In this document: piece after piece, positions 1 to 7,189 of the stretch
Numbering within the stretch: the first letter of the stretch is position 1
How the letters are laid out: each line of letters starts with the position of its first letter
DNA from: Natronobiforma cellulositropha
GTDB lineage: Archaea > Halobacteriota > Halobacteria > Halobacteriales > Natrialbaceae
NCBI RefSeq assembly: GCF_025629245.1
Contig: NZ_JANZXN010000009.1
Location: forward strand, 1-64,000
Length of the DNA: 64,000 nt
Direction of reading: 5' to 3'
Notes under the pieces: generated by a model
The model's input: only the letters and a program-made list of their open reading frames with translations
The model's database searches: none
What the model was told of the DNA's origin: nothing
Program-made: the position numbers and the translations under genes

Positions 1-2
1 TG

Positions 3-869
3 GGTCACGCACCGAACGCCCTGTCCGGGTTCGGCGTCGACGTAACGGTCGACAGTTCGGTGGCGGAGATCACTGGCGCCGCAGCCGGCGACGAGTTCGA
101 ACTGGGCTCCACCGACGTGGCGGCGGACGGCTCGGTGGTGGAGATCTCGGCGGTCGACTTAGAGAGTACGCTGACGGGAAGTGTCAGCGACATCCACCTG
201 GCGACGATCGACCTAGACGGCGTCGCGGACGGTACGACGGACGTGACGGTGGTCGTGGACTCGATCCAGGACGACGACGGCGGCGAGATGGACATCGAGG
301 ACGTCTCGGTGGAACTGGTCGTCGGTGACGGCGTCGGCGACGACGATGACGACGATGACGATGACGACGATGACGACGACGTTGGAGACTACCCCGCCTG
401 GGACGCAGACGAGGTCTACCTCGAGGGCGACCGCGTCTCCCACGACGGCACCAACTGGGAGGCCCAGTGGTACACCCAGAACCAGGAGCCGATGCACCAG
501 GACTGGTACGTCTGGCAGCCTGTCGAGGGCGGCTCGGACGACCCGAGCGACCCTGGTAACGGCGACGACAACGGTGGCGACGACAACGGTGGCGACGACC
601 CTGTCGACACGGGTGATCTCTACGCGGAGCTGGACCCCACGACGACGTCCGCGTCGGCTGGTGAGCGCATCGAGTTCCACGTGACCGACACCACCGACGA
701 ACAGCACTGGGTCACGGACCTCCAGTGGGACTTCGGCGACGGCACGACCGGCAGTGGCTGGTTCGGCGCTCACAGCTACAGTTCCTCGGGAACCTACACC
801 GTCTCGCTGACCGCGACGAACAACGACGGCGACACGACGACCCACGAAGTCACCATCACGGTCTCCTGA
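3..869 (+). CDS. Secreted cohesin-like / carbohydrate-binding / PKD protein, 5' truncated
   Basis: The frame is open from the window edge, so the N-terminus (probably with a signal peptide) is missing. The first ~95 visible residues resemble a cohesin-type beta-sandwich (SSVAEITGA, AVDLESTLTG, LATIDLDGVADGTTDV). A long poly-Asp linker follows, then an aromatic module of the CBM5/12 chitin/cellulose-binding type (YPAWDADEVYLEGDRV, WEAQWYTQNQEP), a Gly/Asp linker, and a C-terminal PKD domain (WDFGDGTTGSG, YTVSLTATNNDGD). It precedes a secreted cellulase on the same strand. A polysaccharide-binding or scaffolding surface protein is the likely role; a catalytic domain could lie upstream of the window. 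The domain calls are from pattern memory. Confidence 0.75.
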   Translation, partial: GHAPNALSGFGVDVTVDSSVAEITGAAAGDEFELGSTDVAADGSVVEISAVDLESTLTGSVSDIHLATIDLDGVADGTTDVTVVVDSIQDDDGGEMDIEDVSVELVVGDGVGDDDDDDDDDDDDDDVGDYPAWDADEVYLEGDRVSHDGTNWEAQWYTQNQEPMHQDWYVWQPVEGGSDDPSDPGNGDDNGGDDNGGDDPVDTGDLYAELDPTTTSASAGERIEFHVTDTTDEQHWVTDLQWDFGDGTTGSGWFGAHSYSSSGTYTVSLTATNNDGDTTTHEVTITVS

Positions 870-893
870 ACTGACCACCTGCGGTTCTGAGTG

Positions 894-916
894 ACCGACC
901 TCGTTCGGTCGGTTTT
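894..916 (+). terminator. Hairpin plus T-run after the PKD protein gene
   Basis: A perfect 7-bp stem (ACCGACC / GGTCGGT) with a 6-base loop is followed at once by TTTT, 25 bp after the stop codon. It looks like a transcription terminator separating this gene from the cellulase gene downstream. Confidence 0.6.
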
Positions 917-1040
917 GCTTCCATTTTTCGCTGGACTCGCTTCGTTTTTCGGTTCGTTCAGTACCCGTATCAGCCGCTGCACTCGCCTCTCTCCTGATAG
1001 CGATTCAATACGATTAGTCTATTAATTTCATTAAGCACTA

Positions 1041-1052
1041 GAAAGTTTTAAT
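1041..1052 (+). promoter_or_regulatory. BRE/TATA-like promoter of the cellulase gene
   Basis: The string GAAAGTTTTAAT sits in a locally AT-rich stretch (about 1008-1060) and matches the archaeal BRE plus TATA arrangement. It lies about 90 bp before the ATG at 1139, implying a leader of roughly 60-65 nt rather than a leaderless transcript. Placement is by eye. Confidence 0.45.
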
Positions 1053-1138
1053 CTATTGTAGGAACCACTCTACTGTGTCTTGTCCGTAGGGTATGAGACA
1101 TGGTACAACGGAGGTAGCGCATAACGCGCACACCAGCA

Positions 1139-2773
1139 ATGAGTGAACGCACTACAGCACACGAGACGGACGAACAGCGACGCGACCGACCGGCGTTCGA
1201 TACGACACGCCGAAGCTTCATGAAAGCGGCCAGCGCCGGTGCGCTGGCCACCGGTCTCGGTGTCGGACTCTCCGGCACCGCGGCCGCCTCCCAGGAGGAC
1301 GGCCCGGGCCAGGACATCCCGCTCCCGAAGCTCTCGGTCGACGGCAACCTCGTCGTCGACACCGAGGGGAACACGGTCAAACTTCGCGGCCTCAACATGG
1401 CCGACCCGGGGAAGCTCGACCTCACCGCACACGTTCGCGGGAAGACGGCGCTCGACGTCGTCGACTATCTGACCAACCAGGACGAGGGCTGGCACCCACG
1501 CGTCCTCCGTATCCCGACGGAGCCGGGTAACATCGCCGGTCTGACGCCGGTGCCGCTCGCCGACGACTACGCGACCGGCGACTACCCGATCGGCGAGTTC
1601 GACGAGAGCGACCTCGAGGCTTACTGTGAGAACCACCTCGACGCCGTGATCGACCGGTGTGCCGAGCGTGGCGTCTACGCCATCATCGACTACCACCGCC
1701 ACTGGGGCAGCGGTGACCAGCCGTGGGACGACCCGGCGCTCGACCCCGAACTCCAGCTCTACTGGGACTTCATCGCCGAGCGCTACGGCGACCGCGACCA
1801 CGTCCTCTTCGAGGTCTACAACGAGCCGACGAACCCCGGTATGTGGGGCGACCCACAGGAAGAACAGTGGGTCGCCGACATCTGGTACGACTGGTTGGAC
1901 GTCGCCCAGCCGTGGGTCGACACCATCCGCGAGCACACCGACAACATCATCCTCATCGGCTCGCCAAGCTGGACGCAGAGCCCCGAGGGTGCGCTCCTCG
2001 AGCCGTTCGAGGGTGAGAACCTCGCCTACACCTACCACATCTACGGTGGCCACACCGTCAGTATGAACCAGGCGTGGGGCGAGGCTGCAGGCAACGGTGA
2101 AGGCGTCGACGGCGTCTACGAGGAGTTCCCGCTGTTCGTCACCGAGTTCGGCTGGGAGCAGGCCCAGGGCGGTGGCGTCACGGACATGCACATCGCTGGC
2201 TCGTACGACGACTTCGGCGCGCCGTTCCTCGAGTGGCTCGAGTCACACGAGGCGATCAGCTACACGGCCTGGTGTGCCGACCCGATCTGGCGGCCGGTCA
2301 TGTTCTACCGCCCCTTCCTCGACGAGGACCCGAACCACCCCGAGCACCAGGACGCCGCTGGTGACCCGTTCAACGAGGACCTCCCCGAGTACTGTGAGGA
2401 CCTCCCGTGTGAGTGGGCGCTCGCGACCCAGGACGAAGGTGAGTTCCAGGGCGAGATCATCCGCGCACACCTAGAGGAGTACAAAGACGACCTCGTCCCC
2501 ATCGCCGAGGGTGAAGGCGACGGCAACGGCGGTGAAGACCCTGAGCCGTCCGGTCTCGACGTCAACGGCGACGGCTACGACGCCCAGGACCTCACTGGCG
2601 ACGGTCTCTACGAGGACATCACCGGCGACGGCAACCTCGGCTTCAACGACGTGGTGACGTTCTTCGAAGAGCACAACGGTGACGTCGTCCAGAACAACGT
2701 CGAGTACTTCGACTTCAGCGGGAACGGCAGCGTTGGCTTCAACGACGTCGTTGCCCTGTTCGAGCGTCTGTAA
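1139..2773 (+). CDS. Tat-exported GH5 cellulase (endoglucanase) with C-terminal dockerin-like domain
   Basis: 544 aa. A twin-arginine signal (TRRSFMKAASAGA, residues 23-35) leads to an alanine-rich h-region ending near residue 51. The body is a GH5 TIM barrel: acid/base Glu229 in VYNEP, nucleophile Glu336 in VTEFGW, and H300 in YTYHIYGGH. A Gly/Glu linker near 460-470 precedes a C-terminal module with DVNGDG, DITGDGNLGFNDVV and DFSGNGSVGFNDVV, which are Ca-binding loops of dockerin/EF-hand type. It is predicted to hydrolyse beta-1,4-glucans outside the cell after folding in the cytoplasm. The upstream gene carries a cohesin-like domain, so the two products could bind. The exact substrate (cellulose, mannan, xyloglucan) cannot be read from sequence. 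Confidence 0.9.
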   Translation: MSERTTAHETDEQRRDRPAFDTTRRSFMKAASAGALATGLGVGLSGTAAASQEDGPGQDIPLPKLSVDGNLVVDTEGNTVKLRGLNMADPGKLDLTAHVRGKTALDVVDYLTNQDEGWHPRVLRIPTEPGNIAGLTPVPLADDYATGDYPIGEFDESDLEAYCENHLDAVIDRCAERGVYAIIDYHRHWGSGDQPWDDPALDPELQLYWDFIAERYGDRDHVLFEVYNEPTNPGMWGDPQEEQWVADIWYDWLDVAQPWVDTIREHTDNIILIGSPSWTQSPEGALLEPFEGENLAYTYHIYGGHTVSMNQAWGEAAGNGEGVDGVYEEFPLFVTEFGWEQAQGGGVTDMHIAGSYDDFGAPFLEWLESHEAISYTAWCADPIWRPVMFYRPFLDEDPNHPEHQDAAGDPFNEDLPEYCEDLPCEWALATQDEGEFQGEIIRAHLEEYKDDLVPIAEGEGDGNGGEDPEPSGLDVNGDGYDAQDLTGDGLYEDITGDGNLGFNDVVTFFEEHNGDVVQNNVEYFDFSGNGSVGFNDVVALFERL

Positions 2774-3075
2774 GACGCTCGGGCGTACGAGACTCTCGTC
2801 TCGGAGTGTTCGAGATGCTGTAGGGTCTCGCGAGTCGACGACCCCGCGATTTTTCGATCGGCACGTTCCGTTTCGAGGGATCCGTCTGCTGAGTAGCACT
2901 ATCTCCCGTACGTCAGCCTGCGCTGTATAATACTGAAAATTCATTTCAGGCTGGAACCCTTCGAACCACCCTATTTCCTCGGAGAGGGGCCGTTCTCTCT
3001 CCGTAGGTCTCTCTCCCACACTCTCTGAACCAGAGAATTGTCGGATATCTCTGTATCATCGAAGGATTCTACGTC
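2774..3075. other. Intergenic region between cellulase and membrane protein genes
   Basis: No credible gene. A perfect 6-bp hairpin (CGAGAC-TCTC-GTCTCG) at 2788-2803 could mark the end of the cellulase transcript but has no T-run. The rest (about 2860-3060) is somewhat AT-richer, with nothing I can name. Confidence 0.5.
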
Positions 3076-3318
3076 CTACCCTCGCATCTCCGCGTCGACG
3101 GCCGTTCGAATCACGCGAGCGAGACCGAGGACGATCAGGTAGACGCTCACGAGGACGATTCCTACGTAGAAGACGATGCCGAGGACGATGGGACCGACTT
3201 CCGAGAGGGCCAGCAGCGCGTCGGGCAGTCTGCGACCGAAGACGACGACGAGCACCCCGGCGGCGATGCGCAGCGACGCGCGCCAGTACGCGCCGTACTC
3301 CTCGGGTGAGAGATCCAT
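3076..3318 (-). CDS. Small two-helix membrane protein
   Basis: 80 aa from the ATG at 3318; a GTG two codons upstream is the alternative start. After a short charged N-terminus (DLSPEEYGAYWRASLR) there is a hydrophobic stretch AAGVLVVVFG and a second, longer one (VGPIVLGIVFYVGIVLVSVYLIVLGL), followed by a charged tail. That pattern suggests two membrane segments. I do not recognise the family. It sits downstream of truA on the same strand (36-bp gap), so cotranscription is possible. Confidence 0.6.
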   Translation of the reverse strand: MDLSPEEYGAYWRASLRIAAGVLVVVFGRRLPDALLALSEVGPIVLGIVFYVGIVLVSVYLIVLGLARVIRTAVDAEMRG

Positions 3319-3353
3319 GCCCACTGGTCACGTGGGGACTACCTAAAGGCCAC

Positions 3354-4163
3354 TCACTCGAGTCCGGTCCCGATCGTTCGCGCCACCCGTGCGCCGGTGG
3401 TGTGAGCGATCCGCTGGCGCTCGAAACACTCGCGGGCGCGCTCGAGCGCGTCGGGGTCGGTCTCGAAAGAGAGGTCGGGATAGGCGACGCGCGTCAACAC
3501 CAGCGGCTCCGGTGGTGCAGGAGCGATTCCCTCGTGGCCCGGGAGCGGGTCGGCCGCGAGCACGCGATCGATCTTCTCCAGCGGTGTATCGCCCGTCGCG
3601 ACCGCCTCGACGAGCGAGACCAGTCGGCGGACGAGTTCCCGGCAGAAGCCGCCCGCTCGAGCCGTCAGTACGAGGTAGGCACCGTCGCGGGTCGCCTCGA
3701 GTTCGAGCGTCCGGTCGGTGTTCCAGTCGTCCGGGGTGAGGTTGTGTACGTCGTGGCGACCCGAGAGTGCCTCGAGCGCCGCCTCGGCGCGTTCGTCGTC
3801 GACGCGAGCGGGTGGCGCGTAGAGGTGGTAGGTGTAGGTGCGCTCGCTCGCGTGGTGGGTGGCGTGAAAGTCCGCCGGGGTGTCACAGGCGGCCCACGAC
3901 CGGACCGTCTCGGGAAGCCGACTGTTCAGCGCACGCGGCGTGAGCCACTCGGGGGCGTCGAGGGCGACCGTCTGGGCGAGCGCGGAGACGCCGGCGTCCG
4001 TCCGCCCGGCGGCGGCGTAGCCGGGGGGCTTCTCCCCCTCGAAGACCTCGAGTGCGCCGAGAGCGTCGAAGATCGTCCCTTCGACGGTTCGAACGTCCGG
4101 CTGGCGCTGGAAGCCCGAGAACGGCGTTCCGTCGTAGGCGATGCGGAAGGCGCGTCGTGGCAT
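3354..4163 (-). CDS. truA: tRNA pseudouridine(38-40) synthase TruA
   Basis: 269 aa, normal length for archaeal TruA. It converts uridines at positions 38-40 of the tRNA anticodon stem to pseudouridine. The N-terminus RIAYDGTPFSGFQRQP and the catalytic motif AAGRTDAGVSA (nucleophile Asp56) are both intact. HATHHASERTYTYHLY and GGFCRELVRRLVSLVEAVATG match the conserved C-terminal half. The ATG at 4163 gives the standard N-terminus. Its promoter region is shared with the divergent alkaline-phosphatase-superfamily gene. Confidence 0.95.
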   Translation of the reverse strand: MPRRAFRIAYDGTPFSGFQRQPDVRTVEGTIFDALGALEVFEGEKPPGYAAAGRTDAGVSALAQTVALDAPEWLTPRALNSRLPETVRSWAACDTPADFHATHHASERTYTYHLYAPPARVDDERAEAALEALSGRHDVHNLTPDDWNTDRTLELEATRDGAYLVLTARAGGFCRELVRRLVSLVEAVATGDTPLEKIDRVLAADPLPGHEGIAPAPPEPLVLTRVAYPDLSFETDPDALERARECFERQRIAHTTGARVARTIGTGLE

Positions 4164-4302
4164 TCGTCTCGAGCGTCGCGCTCGTCCGTGTTAGCACCAT
4201 CTATCGTGCTCGGTGGACCGGACCCGGGTGTCGGCTGGCGTTCTCAACGGCCTGCACACGCCGGGGGGTCGACCTTCTCCGTGACGGGTGGATATCGCTG
4301 TG

Positions 4303-5793
4303 ATGGCCGACTCTTCCGATCGTGAGGTTCCTGCGTCACATGAACGCGTAGAGAACGTCGTCCTCGTCGTCCTCGACACGGCTCGAGCGACGAGCGTCGA
4401 CGAGGGGACGATGCCGACGCTCACGGCGCTCGGCGAGGCGGGAACGACGTTCGAGCGGGCGTTCTCGACGGCGCCGTGGACGCTCCCCTCACACGCGTCG
4501 CTGTTCACCGGCGTCTACCCGTCAGAACACGGCGCACACGGCGGGCACACCTACCTCACAGACGACTACCGGACCGTCGCGGAGGCGTTCTCCGACGCCG
4601 GCTACGAGACGATCGGCGTCTCGAACAACACCTGGATCACCGACGAGTTCGGCTTCGCTCGCGGCTTCGACCACCTCCGTCGCGGCTGGCAGTTCGTCCA
4701 GTCCGACGTCGACATGGGCACCGTCGTTCGCGCCGAACACTTCTCGGGAAAGTTCGAGGCCGCACGCGACCGTCTCTTCGAGGGCAACCCGCTGGTCAAC
4801 GCCGCGAACGTCCTCTACAGCGAACTCCTCCAGCCGGCGGGTGACGACGGCGCGGACCGGACCACGACCTGGATCACCGACTGGCTCGAGAGCCGCGACG
4901 ACGAGCGGCCGTTCTTCCTCTTCGCGAACTACATCGAACCCCACGTCGAGTACCGACCGCCCCGCCGCTACGCCGAGGCGTTCCTCCCCGACGGCGCGAG
5001 CTACGAGGAGGCGATCGCGATCAGACAGGACCCACGCGCCTACGACGTCGGTGCCTACGAACTCACCGAGCGGGAGTTCACGCTGCTCCGGGCGCTCTAC
5101 CACGCCGAGGGTGCCTACGTCGACGACCACCTCCGGCGACTCGTACGCGCGCTCGAGGTGAGCGGTCTCCAGGAGAACACCCTGCTCGTCGTCTGTGGCG
5201 ACCACGGCGAGAACGTCGGCGACCACGGCTTCTTCGGCCACCAGTACAACCTCTACGACACGCTGTTGCACGTCCCGCTCGTCTGCTACGGCGGCCCGTT
5301 CGTCGACACGCCCGCACGCGAGGACCTCGTCCAGCTGCTCGACCTCCCGGAGACGCTGCTCGAGACCACGGGCGTCGACGACCCCGAACTCCGCGCACAG
5401 AGCCGTGGCCGCTCGCTCCACCCGGCCAGCGACGACCCGCCGCGCGAGGCCGTCTTCGCCGAGTACGCCGCGCCACAGCCGTCGATCGACCGACTCGAGG
5501 CTCGCTTCGGCGAACTTCCCGACCGCGTCTACGACTTCGACCGGAGCCTCCGGGCGATTCGAACCCGCGACGAGAAGTACGTCCGCGGCGACGACGGCTT
5601 CGAGCGTCTGCACGACCTCACGACCGACCCCGACGAGTCGGTCGACCTCGCCCCCGACCGGCCAGCGCGTGTCGCCCGCCTCCGCGAGCGACTCGAGGCT
5701 CACGCCGAGGGGCTCGACGCGGCGACGCCGACGGGCAGCGTCTCGATGCGCGCCTCGACCGAAGAGCGCCTCGCAGACCTCGGCTACCTCTGA
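4303..5793 (+). CDS. Sulfatase-like alkaline phosphatase superfamily hydrolase, Thr at the nucleophile site
   Basis: About 496 aa from the ATG at 4303 (an in-frame GTG at 4288 is possible). It has the sulfatase fold signature: metal-binding Asp25 in VLDTARA, TLPSHASLFTGVYPSEHG at 60-77, and CGDHGENVGDHGFFGHQ further on. In sulfatases the first residue of CxPSRxxLxTG is the Cys/Ser converted to formylglycine; here it is Thr60. Thr nucleophiles occur in LtaS and phosphoethanolamine/phosphoglycerol transferases, so a phosphodiesterase or head-group transferase is as likely as a sulfatase. There is no signal peptide or membrane segment, so it is probably cytoplasmic. Confidence 0.8.
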   Translation: MADSSDREVPASHERVENVVLVVLDTARATSVDEGTMPTLTALGEAGTTFERAFSTAPWTLPSHASLFTGVYPSEHGAHGGHTYLTDDYRTVAEAFSDAGYETIGVSNNTWITDEFGFARGFDHLRRGWQFVQSDVDMGTVVRAEHFSGKFEAARDRLFEGNPLVNAANVLYSELLQPAGDDGADRTTTWITDWLESRDDERPFFLFANYIEPHVEYRPPRRYAEAFLPDGASYEEAIAIRQDPRAYDVGAYELTEREFTLLRALYHAEGAYVDDHLRRLVRALEVSGLQENTLLVVCGDHGENVGDHGFFGHQYNLYDTLLHVPLVCYGGPFVDTPAREDLVQLLDLPETLLETTGVDDPELRAQSRGRSLHPASDDPPREAVFAEYAAPQPSIDRLEARFGELPDRVYDFDRSLRAIRTRDEKYVRGDDGFERLHDLTTDPDESVDLAPDRPARVARLRERLEAHAEGLDAATPTGSVSMRASTEERLADLGYL

Positions 5794-6147
5794 TCACTCC
5801 TCGCTGACGGCGTCCGGCGCGTGCTCGCGGACGAACGCGACCACGTCGGCCGTCGGCTGGAACCCCTCCGCGAGGCGGGCGACCTCCTCACCTTCCGCTA
5901 CCAGCACCAGCGTCGGGACCGACCGGATCGCGAACCGGTCGGCGAGGTGCACGTCGTCACCGGGGTTACATAGCCCGACCGGGACGCCCGTTGCCCGCGC
6001 GACGTTCCCGAGCACCGGCTCCATCGCCTGACACATCGAACAGCCAGCCGTGTAAAACTCGAGCAGCGCCAGGTCGTGCTCGTCGAGAAACCGCTCGAGT
6101 GCGGCGGCGTCGGCAAGGTTGACCGGTTTCGCGTCGTGCTCGGCCAT
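5794..6147 (-). CDS. Thioredoxin-family protein (CSMC active site)
   Basis: 117 aa from the ATG at 6147. A single thioredoxin domain: LLEFYTAGCSMCQAMEPVLGN holds the CxxC redox pair as CSMC rather than CGPC, and the cis-Pro loop is RSVPTLVL. No signal peptide, so it is likely a cytoplasmic thiol-disulfide exchange protein. Its stop codon abuts that of the convergent sulfatase-like gene. It starts 42 bp downstream of the amidase gene on the same strand and could be the last gene of that operon. Confidence 0.88.
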   Translation of the reverse strand: MAEHDAKPVNLADAAALERFLDEHDLALLEFYTAGCSMCQAMEPVLGNVARATGVPVGLCNPGDDVHLADRFAIRSVPTLVLVAEGEEVARLAEGFQPTADVVAFVREHAPDAVSEE

Positions 6148-6189
6148 ACGACGCGTACGGGCCGACGGCACAAAGGCTCCCGGTCCCGC

Positions 6190-7101
6190 TCAGAACCCCT
6201 CCCAGTCCCACCAGTGCGGTTCGCCATCGGCCGGCGGGGCCGCTTCCTCTTCTTCCTCCTCTTCTGGTGGCTCCTCGAGCGGGATGACCGGCCGGCCGTC
6301 GAGTCCGTGGTCCGTGAGGCTCCCCGCCGGTGCGTACCGGCCGTCTCCGGCGAGGTGGATGGCTCGCTCGAGCGCTGCGGTGTGGCCGAGACGGCCGCCA
6401 GCGCCGCTCAGGCGCAGCCACAGGTAGAGCGTGGGGACGTGGCCATCGACTTTCGACGTGAAGTTCGCGTGGGCGACGACGCCCCTGATCGGGTCGGGAT
6501 TCGGCCCTCGGAGCGCCGGAATCGGGAACGCGACGTAGTACTCCCCGATGACGCCCGGCCACTCGAGCGGCACCGAAAGCGGTGAGCCGGTCCCGCCGAT
6601 CACGACGTGCTCGAACAGGTGGTACGTTGCCCGGAGCTGCTCGCCGGTCGGCAGCCGGTAGGGCCGATCACCGGAGGCTTCGGTGTTCCAGATCGTCGAT
6701 TCGATCTGTGGATCGCCACTCCCGGCGGGGTCTGGCTGGTTGACGAGTTCGATCCCGATCGAGGAGCCGTTGTGCGGTCTGGCGTGGCCCAGCCGCTGGA
6801 CCACGTCGTTGTGCTGGTAGACGGTCCCGTCTCGCAAGACGGCGAAGTGGACTCCTTCACCTCTGTTCTGGAGGGCCTGCATGCTCGCTTCGGTCCACTG
6901 CATCGAGTCGGTCTCGTGGACGACGATCGCCTCGACGTCGTCCGGGTGGCGACACTCGTTCCGGCGGCGCTGGAAGTGGTGTATCTCCTCGTACGACCAG
7001 TTGCGGATCTCGGGCCGGTCGGCGAGGAGCTGGCGTCCGTCGACGATCAACGCGTCGCTCTCGAGCGGCGTGTAGTTGTAACAGTCCTGGTGGGTGCTCA
7101 T
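6190..7101 (-). CDS. Amidase_2-type N-acetylmuramoyl-L-alanine amidase (peptidoglycan hydrolase-like)
   Basis: 303 aa. The fold of T7 lysozyme/AmpD/PGRP is recognisable: IVVHETDS (His62, first zinc ligand), GVHFAVLRDGTVYQ (84-97), SSIGIELVN (Glu118), and VVAHANFTSKVDG with His211, Lys217 and Asp219. The H-x5-K-x-D spacing equals the H122/K128/C130 spacing of T7 lysozyme. The C-terminal ~70 residues are extra and include a poly-Glu tract and a Trp-rich end. Archaea of this group lack peptidoglycan, so the natural target would be bacterial wall or a related polymer. No signal peptide is visible, so release would need another route. It is third in an operon behind two large proteins of unknown function (88-bp gap). 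Confidence 0.85.
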   Translation of the reverse strand: MSTHQDCYNYTPLESDALIVDGRQLLADRPEIRNWSYEEIHHFQRRRNECRHPDDVEAIVVHETDSMQWTEASMQALQNRGEGVHFAVLRDGTVYQHNDVVQRLGHARPHNGSSIGIELVNQPDPAGSGDPQIESTIWNTEASGDRPYRLPTGEQLRATYHLFEHVVIGGTGSPLSVPLEWPGVIGEYYVAFPIPALRGPNPDPIRGVVAHANFTSKVDGHVPTLYLWLRLSGAGGRLGHTAALERAIHLAGDGRYAPAGSLTDHGLDGRPVIPLEEPPEEEEEEEAAPPADGEPHWWDWEGF

Positions 7102-7189
7102 CGGTACTCACCTCGTGGGGGTTGGCGCGCTCTCGCTTCCGCGGCGGTCCATCGGTCGGCGTGTGGTGTGTGGTTCATCTGTCCTCCGT

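Noticed and set aside
1070-2191. Long antisense open frame across the cellulase gene
   Set aside because: High-GC coding DNA leaves long open frames opposite real genes; the translation is Val/Arg-rich noise with no motif, and the plus-strand GH5 reading is unambiguous.
4522-5703. 393-aa open frame antisense to the sulfatase-like gene
   Set aside because: Same GC-skew artefact; no recognisable domain.
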